Assembly (NCBI GenBank): GCA_017411235.1
Contig: JAFPMR010000118.1
Coordinates: 1 to 10,921, forward strand
Direction of reading: 5' to 3'
Origin: Bacilli bacterium
GTDB lineage: Bacteria; Bacillota_I; Bacilli_A; RF39; UBA660
Length of the DNA stretch: 10,921 bases
This document shows, one piece after another, positions 1 through 7,010 of this stretch; the first letter of the stretch is position 1; each line of letters starts with the position of its first letter. The notes beneath the pieces were generated by a model, which had not been told where the DNA came from, searched no databases, and worked only from the letters and a program-made list of their open reading frames with translations. Position numbers and translations under genes: made by a program.

Positions 1-3000
1 GGAACACCTTATTTTGATGAAACAGGTATTAATTATGAGGACGCTGCTAATGTAAATATTTGGTTTGGTGATGTTGAAAATTATGAGGATAAAGACTTTA
101 TTTGTGATAATAGAGGTTCATTCTTATATGGAAAATACAAAATCACCGAGTTACAGAGTAGTAAAAATGAAGGTATGGATATGCTCGGTAAAGAGTTTAC
201 TATTACCAAAGATAATGATACAGTAACTCCTGATGGTGTAATGGTTGACCTAGAAGTTGTATTTACATCAGAAGCTCTTGATGTTAGAACAGATTCAACT
301 AATTTAACTATTGGAAGTAAAGTAACTATTGATGATACAGTAAATATTGAACACTTAAAATCTTATATTGAAACAGCAGATGGTGAGAAAGAATATCTTA
401 AATATAAGATTGAAACAGAAATAGTAAATGTTAAGAAAGATGGAACAAAGGTATCATTAGGTACATTTGAACCAAAACATATTACTTATGACAATCACGG
501 TAGAGTTGTTGAAAGTGAAGATAATACATTTATGCCAGAAGTGTATGATAATCCTGATAATGATTTAGACCCTACAAGAACTACATATGTTCACGATTTT
601 GTACTCCGTTCAACAGGAATTGATACAAGTAATGTAGAACCTGGTAGTTATGTGGCTGTTATTGACCACGTATATCAGTGGGATAGTACAAATAAGGTTT
701 GGACACATATAGTTACACACAATAAAGATTGTACTGAAGAAAGTCAGAAATTATATGCACCTGATATAAATACACTTGCAACAAATAATTCAACAAAAAC
801 TAGAGTTGCTTCATTAGACCCTAAGACTAAAGCTAGTGATATAATTAGTTATGAAGGTTTAGGTGAAGGAAATGATTATGTATTTACAATTAAATTAGTA
901 GATGATGATAATAATATTATTAAGGATGTAAATGATAATGATTGTGTAATTACTACTACATTACATACACAAGCAAAGGATTCAAATGGAAACTTATTAG
1001 ATTCAGTTTATTATGTTCCATCAGGTAATTATTTATTAGGACCTGGAACAGCATCATTTAAATTTGATGAAGTAGGTTTTGAACCATTTGAAATACCAAA
1101 TGATGTAATTAATATGCATTTTGTAGTATCAGCAAGTAATTCAGTATTTGATTCAACAGTAGGAGATATTGTTAGTGATGCAATACTTTCACATAATGCT
1201 GATTTAACTGACGAACTTGAAGTAATTAGGAGACCTCAGTTTACTACATTAGCTTCATCAGTAGATGGTTATACAAATCAAATGCTCCCTTGTGATAAAG
1301 AAGTATCTATAAAAGATACATTATCTTATACTAATTTAGCAGAAACTATTGAAGTTAAAGTTGTATCTAAAGCAACAGTTGTAAAAATTAATGATGAAAC
1401 AGTTGATAAATCTTTATTAAATAAAGTAGTATTAACATCTGAAAATTATGCAACATTAGAACAAGCTGTAGGTACAACAAAGTCTACAGAGGTAATACTT
1501 GATTCATTTGATACAACACCTTATGCTGGAACAACATTAAGTGTATCAAGTAAAATTTATATGGTAGTTGATGGACAAGATGTATTAATTGGAAACCATA
1601 ATGAAGATAATACTGACGAGAGTGAGTGGGTAGCAATACCAAAAATCGGTACAACTGCTTACAATACTAGTGATGGTAGAAATTATAAGGTTATTTCAAG
1701 AGAATATGCTGATGTAACATTAACTGACTATGTAAACTTTACAACAATAGAAGGCAACAAAGCGTGGACATTTACAGCTACACTTATGGATAAAGTTACA
1801 GAAGAACCAGTAAAAGATGCAAATGGAAATATAGTAACTAAAGATGTTACATTTACTCCACTTACGGATGAAAATGTAATTATTTCAAAACGAGAAACTA
1901 TTAATGGTGTAGAGATGGTATCTGGTACATATCCAGTACCTATTACATTTACACAAGTACTTAAATCTTATGATTGGGAAGAAGCTGAAGAACCTTGGGT
2001 AATATTTGAGGATATTAAGCCACATACACCTGGTCATACAGAAGTTAAGTATGCTGTTCACAATGATTTAGAAGATGATAAGCAGACAGTAACACATCCA
2101 TTATTTAGAACAACAGTTGCTAATACAAAGACAGGATTAAAGAATGTTGCTGCTACAGATAATCAGAGTGTAACAGATACAGTTGAATTTAAATATTTCA
2201 AACAAGCAGTAAAAGAAGGAGATAAATTTACATTAGTAATTGAAGCTCATAATGCTGCTGATGGAAGTCCTATCTTAGATAAGGATGGAAAAGTTTATAC
2301 AAATTCAAAAGTATTTACCTATAAAGGTCAGAAATCCGAAGATATTGAACTTACATTTGATGCAACAGGATTTGAAGGACAGACCATAGTATTCTATGAA
2401 ACACTTTATTATGGAGAAAATAAGTTTGAAGATAAGTATAAGGTATTAGTAGAAGATGATAATACATTAGCAGAGCAATCTGTAACTATACCTGAAATAC
2501 ATACTACAGCAGTTGATGTTGTAAGTAATTCTCATACACTTACTTTCGATAAGAAGATTAAAGATGTTGTAGATATGAAGGGTATTGCTCCTAATACAGA
2601 GTATAAACTTATTACAAAGATTTTTGATAAAGACACAAATTCTATTGTTAAAGATAGTAATGGTAAAGATGTAATTTGGGAAAATAATTATACATCTGGT
2701 GATGCTAATACTGAAGGTACAATACATCACGAAGAAGTTAGTCACATTGAATACAAGACATCTGACGGAGAACAATTTGTAACTGAAAGAGAAGCTATTG
2801 CTCATATTGATGATGCTGGTTTAACTGATGATACAATTGAAGAAGTTAAGGTAGTTGATGTAGAGGAAGGTGACGAAACAGTTATTATTCCTGCTGTATC
2901 TGATACTGTAACAGTAAATATGGATTTATCAAAATTAGATGCAAACACATTTAAATCAATCGAAGGTCACGATATTGTTATTTATGAGTATTTATATATG

Positions 3001-4533
3001 GTAAAATATCCAGATACTCCTTATGCAGCACACACTGATAAGAACGATAAAGACCAGACAATTGAAATACCTGAAGTTCATACAGAATTATTAGATGGTG
3101 GAAATCTTACACACGAAGTAGCACTTGCTGGAGAAGAAATTACTCTTGTTGATACTGTATATTATTCAAATCTATTAGTTGGTGAGTCTTATGAAATTAA
3201 GGGTGTCCTTATGGATAAAGACAAGAAAGAGCCATTAAAAGATGCTAATGGTAAGATAGTAGAAGGTAAAGCTACATTAAAGGATATTAATAATCCAAAT
3301 GGACAAGCAAAGATTACATTTACAGTCAATGCTGATGTGCTTACAAATCTAATGATTACTAAGGATGATAAGGGTAACTCAGTTTACACAGCTACACCAA
3401 AAGATATAGTAGCGTTTGAAACACTTACAACTTATGCTATCGAAGGTGAAACTACTAAGATATATACATATTCTAAAGAAGAAGATTTATCAGACAAAGA
3501 CCAAACAGTAACAGTACCAAATCCTACAACACATACAACTATTAAGGATGCTGCTGATAATGATAATGTTATAGATGGTACAAAGAAAAATCAAACAATT
3601 ATTGATACGGTTTATTATGATAATTTAATTGTCGGAAAAGAATATACTGTAACTGGTAAATTAGTAGTTAAATCAAGAAATGGTGAGTTAATTACGTATG
3701 AAACAGATGAAAAGGGTGAAATTATTAATCCAGAGTATGTAAAAGATGCTAATGGAAAGATAGTCACTGCTTCAACTACATTTAAGCCTACTAAATCAAC
3801 TGGAACAGTAGATGTTGTATTTGAAAATATTGACACAACTTTATATGCTGGTACAAAGATTGTCGGATTTGAGTCCGTTAAGTATGGAGATATTGAAGTA
3901 ATGTCACACAATGATATTAACGACGAATCACAGACTTTAACAATTTCATTACAGTTACACGCTCAAATAGCAAAGGCTGATAATGATAATGTTAAGTACT
4001 ACTTAAAGGGTGCTGAAATCACAATTTGGAAGATGCAATATACAGATAAAGATGGTAACCCAGTACCTATTTCACAGGTTAATGAAGATAATAGTGGTAA
4101 ATATGCTGTTACTCAAAAGGTCGCTACTGATATAAATGGTAACGAATGTAAGGGATTAACTGATGAAAATGGTATGGTAAACTATACTGTATTATTTGAC
4201 GAAACAGCTAAATATTATGCACAAGAAACCAAAGCTCCTGATGGATATTTAATCAATAGCAATATGTTTGAGATTACACCAACTGGAGAAAAGGAATCTG
4301 ATGGTGTTGATTTAATTAAAATTAGTGTGCTTGATAAGAGAATTACAAGACGACCAAAGACTGGTGATACTACACCTATTATGTTACTTATAGCATTTAT
4401 TTGTATGGGTACTCTTGGTGGAATTGGATTACTTCTTACAGGTAAGAAAAAGAATGGAGCAAAGGTTACAAATGTGAATACAAATGTAACTAATGCAGAT
4501 GACGCTGAAATTACTGAAAAACAAGATGAATAA
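1..4533 (+). CDS. VaFE-repeat (T-Q ester-bond) sortase-anchored surface adhesin, 5'-partial
   Basis: The frame is open from base 1, so the ATG at 175 is internal and the true start lies upstream; 1510 residues are visible. Residues 1-91 end a SpaA/Cna-B-like domain (GKYKITEL, with the E-box Glu at base 148). Eight VaFE domains follow (bases 280-3948), each starting with a conserved Thr and ending in an H-x7/8-Q/E motif. Next is a C-terminal SpaA/Cna-B domain (about 3955-4347) with QETKAPDGY, the usual isopeptide E-box. The protein ends with RPKTG, a hydrophobic segment and KKK, then 26 further residues. In the known family, Thr-Gln ester and Lys-Asn isopeptide crosslinks stiffen stalk-like adhesins on the wall. 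A role in mating contact or host adhesion is inferred. Codon use differs from the downstream genes (frequent AAG, CAG and ATT). A terminator follows, so it is probably a separate transcript from the operon behind it. Confidence 0.93.
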   Translation, partial: GTPYFDETGINYEDAANVNIWFGDVENYEDKDFICDNRGSFLYGKYKITELQSSKNEGMDMLGKEFTITKDNDTVTPDGVMVDLEVVFTSEALDVRTDSTNLTIGSKVTIDDTVNIEHLKSYIETADGEKEYLKYKIETEIVNVKKDGTKVSLGTFEPKHITYDNHGRVVESEDNTFMPEVYDNPDNDLDPTRTTYVHDFVLRSTGIDTSNVEPGSYVAVIDHVYQWDSTNKVWTHIVTHNKDCTEESQKLYAPDINTLATNNSTKTRVASLDPKTKASDIISYEGLGEGNDYVFTIKLVDDDNNIIKDVNDNDCVITTTLHTQAKDSNGNLLDSVYYVPSGNYLLGPGTASFKFDEVGFEPFEIPNDVINMHFVVSASNSVFDSTVGDIVSDAILSHNADLTDELEVIRRPQFTTLASSVDGYTNQMLPCDKEVSIKDTLSYTNLAETIEVKVVSKATVVKINDETVDKSLLNKVVLTSENYATLEQAVGTTKSTEVILDSFDTTPYAGTTLSVSSKIYMVVDGQDVLIGNHNEDNTDESEWVAIPKIGTTAYNTSDGRNYKVISREYADVTLTDYVNFTTIEGNKAWTFTATLMDKVTEEPVKDANGNIVTKDVTFTPLTDENVIISKRETINGVEMVSGTYPVPITFTQVLKSYDWEEAEEPWVIFEDIKPHTPGHTEVKYAVHNDLEDDKQTVTHPLFRTTVANTKTGLKNVAATDNQSVTDTVEFKYFKQAVKEGDKFTLVIEAHNAADGSPILDKDGKVYTNSKVFTYKGQKSEDIELTFDATGFEGQTIVFYETLYYGENKFEDKYKVLVEDDNTLAEQSVTIPEIHTTAVDVVSNSHTLTFDKKIKDVVDMKGIAPNTEYKLITKIFDKDTNSIVKDSNGKDVIWENNYTSGDANTEGTIHHEEVSHIEYKTSDGEQFVTEREAIAHIDDAGLTDDTIEEVKVVDVEEGDETVIIPAVSDTVTVNMDLSKLDANTFKSIEGHDIVIYEYLYMVKYPDTPYAAHTDKNDKDQTIEIPEVHTELLDGGNLTHEVALAGEEITLVDTVYYSNLLVGESYEIKGVLMDKDKKEPLKDANGKIVEGKATLKDINNPNGQAKITFTVNADVLTNLMITKDDKGNSVYTATPKDIVAFETLTTYAIEGETTKIYTYSKEEDLSDKDQTVTVPNPTTHTTIKDAADNDNVIDGTKKNQTIIDTVYYDNLIVGKEYTVTGKLVVKSRNGELITYETDEKGEIINPEYVKDANGKIVTASTTFKPTKSTGTVDVVFENIDTTLYAGTKIVGFESVKYGDIEVMSHNDINDESQTLTISLQLHAQIAKADNDNVKYYLKGAEITIWKMQYTDKDGNPVPISQVNEDNSGKYAVTQKVATDINGNECKGLTDENGMVNYTVLFDETAKYYAQETKAPDGYLINSNMFEITPTGEKESDGVDLIKISVLDKRITRRPKTGDTTPIMLLIAFICMGTLGGIGLLLTGKKKNGAKVTNVNTNVTNADDAEITEKQDE
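280..3948 (+). repeat. Eight tandem VaFE / T-Q ester-bond protein domains
   Basis: These are diverged protein-level repeats of about 130-195 residues. The strand-A Thr codons are at 289, 772, 1246, 1651, 2110, 2503, 3082 and 3535. The acceptor codons are Q745, E1219, E1624, Q2083, Q2476, Q3055, Q3502 and Q3931. From one unit's acceptor to the next unit's Thr is nine residues in six of seven joints and eleven in the last. An Asp in a DTVxY-like strand is kept in all eight. The VaFE Glu (for example VAFE, VIFE, VFYE) is present in units 4-8, is Asp in unit 1 and is missing in units 2 and 3. A His eight or nine residues before the acceptor is present except in units 5 and 7, which have Glu. A KDANGK(I/V)-type turn recurs in units 4, 7 and 8. 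Domain limits are estimates made by eye. Confidence 0.85.
4351..4530 (+). other. Cell-wall sorting signal with variant RPKTG motif and long tail
   Basis: RPKTG (4351-4365) is followed by an acidic residue and a Pro, then a hydrophobic run of about 20 residues (4378-4440) and KKK (4444-4452). This is the standard order of a sortase substrate, but the first motif residue is Arg rather than Leu. Clostridial class B-type sortases are known to accept (S/P)PxTG-like motifs, so a dedicated enzyme is plausible. After KKK come 26 more residues that are Asn/Thr-rich and then acidic, whereas most sorting signals stop within a few residues of the basic cluster. No sortase gene is in the window. Confidence 0.85.
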
Positions 4534-4566
4534 TCACATATAAGTAAGTAAAACTAGGCAATACTT

Positions 4567-4607
4567 ATAGGGATATGTGCCTAAAAAACACATATCCCTA
4601 TTTTTTT
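4567..4607 (+). terminator. Strong intrinsic terminator after the adhesin
   Basis: A perfect 12-bp stem (TAGGGATATGTG at 4568-4579 with CACATATCCCTA at 4589-4600) is extended by one A-T pair (4567/4601). The nine-base loop is CCTAAAAAA, and a run of seven T (4601-4607) follows directly. It starts 33 bases after the adhesin stop codon and separates the adhesin transcript from the operon starting at 4678. Confidence 0.93.
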
Positions 4608-4634
4608 AATAAATAAATATGCACTATTTAATAA

Positions 4635-4640
4635 TATAAT
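4635..4640 (+). promoter_or_regulatory. Candidate -10 box (TATAAT) for the downstream operon
   Basis: A perfect TATAAT lies between the terminator and the M23 gene, 37 bases before its ATG. No convincing TTGACA-like -35 box sits 16-18 bases upstream, and the region is so AT-rich that a chance match is likely. The position is sensible because a promoter is needed after the terminator. Confidence 0.35.
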
Positions 4641-4677
4641 AAAACTAAATATAGAATAGAAGGGAAGATTTATAATA

Positions 4678-5436
4678 ATGAAAAAAGGAATTATAATTAC
4701 AAGTATATTGATAGCAACATTATTATCTACTAATAATGTTAATGCAAAAGAAATAGATAGTTATTCTTTTAATGATGGAATAACATATTTAAATGATTAT
4801 TTAGAAGAAAATAGTTTAACAAGTGGATATGAAACTATGGAAGATTTTATTGACTATGCAAATAACAATTATACAATTGTTGATGATATAAATGAAGCTG
4901 ATATTTTAGTTAAAAACAATCAATTATATACATTATCTCATATAGATGATAATATATATGTAACGACTGTTGGAAAATATGGTATATATAAAGATAATAT
5001 ACTAAATAGTAAATTATTTAATGATGCTGATATGTATGTTTTACCACATAAACATTTACCATTAGATAGTATTAGTCATAATAGTAATTTTGGTTATAGA
5101 ACTGACCCAATTACTGGAGAAACTAAATATCATAGTGGTATTGATTTAGCAGGAAATTTAGGACAAAATATATATGCTACTGAAGATGGAATTTGTAGTG
5201 TATCATATGATGAAGAAGGTTATGGAAATTATGTTACAATACAACATAATGATGTATATAGTACCTTATATGCTCATTGTAGTGAAATATTAGTATCAAA
5301 TGGACAAGCAGTTAAAGCTGGTGATATAATTGCTAGAGTGGGAAGTACTGGTAGGTCAACTGGACCACATTTACATTTTGAATATAGACAATATGGTACA
5401 CCAATTGACCCAGTAGCTTATATAAATCAAATATAA
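4678..5436 (+). CDS. Secreted M23-family (LytM/lysostaphin-like) zinc peptidase
   Basis: A 252-residue peptidoglycan endopeptidase. Residues 1-23 form a signal peptide (two Lys, a hydrophobic core, likely cleavage after NVNA) with no lipobox Cys. Residues about 25-130 are an acidic region I do not recognise. The M23 domain covers about 136-250: NFGYRTDP, then HSGID giving zinc ligands H152 and D156, the active-site His in YAH (H200), and HLHFE (H231, H233). All key residues are present, so it should be active and cut peptide crossbridges outside the membrane. AGGGAAG at 4661-4667 is ten bases before the ATG. It leads the operon, with 15 bases between its stop and the next ATG. The likely role is local wall opening for a type IV secretion channel. 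All ten Lys codons are AAA and all Gln codons are CAA, unlike the adhesin. Confidence 0.93.
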   Translation: MKKGIIITSILIATLLSTNNVNAKEIDSYSFNDGITYLNDYLEENSLTSGYETMEDFIDYANNNYTIVDDINEADILVKNNQLYTLSHIDDNIYVTTVGKYGIYKDNILNSKLFNDADMYVLPHKHLPLDSISHNSNFGYRTDPITGETKYHSGIDLAGNLGQNIYATEDGICSVSYDEEGYGNYVTIQHNDVYSTLYAHCSEILVSNGQAVKAGDIIARVGSTGRSTGPHLHFEYRQYGTPIDPVAYINQI

Positions 5437-5451
5437 AAAGGAGGAAACTTA

Positions 5452-6705
5452 ATGAAAATAAATTTAACAAAGACACCAGACCAAGTAATAAAAGAAGAAG
5501 CTGAAGCTAAAAAGCAACAAGAAGCAGAAATACAAGCATCTATGTTAGAAAGACAACATAAAATTCAAGCATTACATAGAGTACAAACAAGAAATAAATG
5601 GATAATTATTTTTATAACTGCAATTGTTATTATAGCTTTATTGGTGTTTGGTACATATAATACTTTTATTAAACAAGGATTAACACAACAAGATGTAGCA
5701 AATACAGTATATTCTATATATCAACAATATCCAAGTGAGGGTGTAGTAGGATATTTAAGAGATAATACTCAAACTTTATTTGATAAATATATGGGATTTG
5801 ATAAAACTTTATATGAATCTGCAAAAGTAGATAAAAATTCTATTTATATAAATGATATATATAAAATAGATGATTTAACAGCTAAGATTGATTTTTCTGC
5901 TGATGTAGAAGTAAAAGCTGTTGATACACAAGTACAAGATGTGGAATTAATCGAAAAATTATTTAAAAATGGATTAGGTTATAAAGAAAAAGTAGATGTA
6001 GAAAAAACTGAAGATGATGGTACTACAGTAATGTCACAGACATTAAATACAGATGGTACTTCTGAATCATTTGCTACTAGTACGGATGCTTCTCCTACTG
6101 ATGCAGAACCAGATATAGCAACTACTGATGATGCTATTGCTGTTGATGAACTGACTTCTACTGAAGGAAAAAAATATTATTTAAATGAAAAAGGTCAAAT
6201 AATGGAAGTCGGTGATACTACTATTATGCGATATAATTTTACTATTATAGTTGAATATTATGCTAATAAAGATGATGCTGGTAATTATACAACTAGAGGT
6301 TATAAAGCAGTTAGTGAATTAGCTTTAGATGAATTAAATTATGATGCTAATATGACTAAATTTGATGAAATAACTCCATCAAAATATTTAACTTTTAATG
6401 AAGATAGTAAAGCTGATGAAACTACTACAAATAGTGCTTGGACAAAAGTAGATAAAACACTTCAAGATTTATATGGTGGTAGAGATACATCACAAGATTT
6501 TCAAAATTTATATTCATTTAATACTTATGGTGCTAGATATGTAAGTTTAGATGAATTTACATTATATACTGAATCAAATGGTTTAGGTTATAATGCAACA
6601 GCAACTTATACAATACAGACACAACAAGGATTTACTTATCAAATAAATACATATTTATATATGGAACAAAGTGGAGCCAGTTGGGTTATATATTCTATAT
6701 TATAA
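5452..6705 (+). CDS. TcpC/VirB8-like conjugation channel protein (bitopic)
   Basis: The protein has 417 residues. Residues 1-49 are cytoplasmic, with a Glu/Lys/Gln-rich helix at about 12-45 that could form a coiled coil. Residues about 50-69 are one membrane segment. The rest would be outside: a first globular region (about 75-183), a Thr/Ser/Asp-rich linker (about 185-239), and a second globular region (about 240-417) ending in strand-rich sequence (TATYTIQTQQG, YLYMEQSG). One N-terminal anchor followed by two outside domains is the layout of TcpC of pCW3 and Orf13 of Tn916, which are VirB8-like proteins with NTF2-like folds. The assignment rests on layout and neighbours, not on a diagnostic motif. 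The ribosome site AAAGGAGG (5437-5444) touches the upstream stop codon. Alternative: another membrane-anchored transfer protein of unknown fold. Confidence 0.55.
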   Translation: MKINLTKTPDQVIKEEAEAKKQQEAEIQASMLERQHKIQALHRVQTRNKWIIIFITAIVIIALLVFGTYNTFIKQGLTQQDVANTVYSIYQQYPSEGVVGYLRDNTQTLFDKYMGFDKTLYESAKVDKNSIYINDIYKIDDLTAKIDFSADVEVKAVDTQVQDVELIEKLFKNGLGYKEKVDVEKTEDDGTTVMSQTLNTDGTSESFATSTDASPTDAEPDIATTDDAIAVDELTSTEGKKYYLNEKGQIMEVGDTTIMRYNFTIIVEYYANKDDAGNYTTRGYKAVSELALDELNYDANMTKFDEITPSKYLTFNEDSKADETTTNSAWTKVDKTLQDLYGGRDTSQDFQNLYSFNTYGARYVSLDEFTLYTESNGLGYNATATYTIQTQQGFTYQINTYLYMEQSGASWVIYSIL

Positions 6706-6721
6706 AAGGAGAGTGATGTAA

Positions 6722-7006
6722 ATGAATAAAGGTGTAATAAGAACTCGTAAAGATGGTGGATGTAGTGTATGTCGCTCATCCGAAGAAAATGTAGGTAAAA
6801 AAAGATGTTGTCATATTTTAGATGATGCTGAAATGAAAATAAGACACGAAAGAGGTATAAATTTTATTGATATTACTGATGAACAGAAACAAATAGTATC
6901 AATTAAAACAAATGAAAATAAAATTAAAAATTATATTGCTTCTTTATCAGAAGGATTATCAAAAGAAGATAAGGAGGACATATTAGCATTAATAAAGGAG
7001 TTATAA
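6722..7006 (+). CDS. Small Cys-cluster protein, possible metal binder, unknown function
   Basis: A 94-residue protein that I do not recognise. Its N-terminal third is basic and holds C14-x2-C17, then C29, C30 and H31, with H42 further on, which suggests a small zinc-binding knuckle. From about residue 60 the protein is Lys/Glu-rich and likely helical, ending in ALIKEL. There is no signal peptide or membrane segment, so it should be cytoplasmic. GGAG (6709-6712) is nine bases before the ATG; an ATG at 6716 is followed at once by TAA and cannot be the start. It lies between the VirB8-like gene and the cysteine peptidase gene, and its last codons contain the next gene's ribosome site, so it is surely co-translated with the transfer genes. 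A regulatory or assembly role is only a guess. Confidence 0.75.
   Translation: MNKGVIRTRKDGGCSVCRSSEENVGKKRCCHILDDAEMKIRHERGINFIDITDEQKQIVSIKTNENKIKNYIASLSEGLSKEDKEDILALIKEL
6994..7000 (+). promoter_or_regulatory. Ribosome binding site inside the end of the upstream gene
   Basis: AAAGGAG lies in the last sense codons of the 94-residue protein gene, ten bases before the ATG at 7011 and only four bases from that gene's stop to the next ATG. This suggests translational coupling of the two genes. Confidence 0.7.
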
Positions 7007-7010
7007 AATT

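Noticed and set aside
175..177. ATG as the start of the adhesin gene
   Set aside because: The frame is open and in family (Cna-B-like GKYKITEL) all the way to base 1, and there is no ribosome binding site before 175; the start is upstream of the window.
2467..2805. Minus-strand open frame inside the adhesin
   Set aside because: Low-complexity Ile/Asn/Phe-rich translation, no ribosome site, fully antisense to a well-supported gene; a shadow frame.
3615..3911. Minus-strand open frame inside VaFE unit 8
   Set aside because: Antisense shadow of the repeat-coding sequence with no family features or ribosome site.
280..3948. Repeats as a CRISPR array or DNA tandem repeat
   Set aside because: The repetition is at protein-domain level (about 130-195 residues), is highly diverged in DNA, and lies in one open frame.
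6971..6977. AAGGAGG inside the 94-residue protein gene as a ribosome site
   Set aside because: No ATG, GTG or TTG follows at a usable distance; it simply encodes Lys-Glu-Asp.
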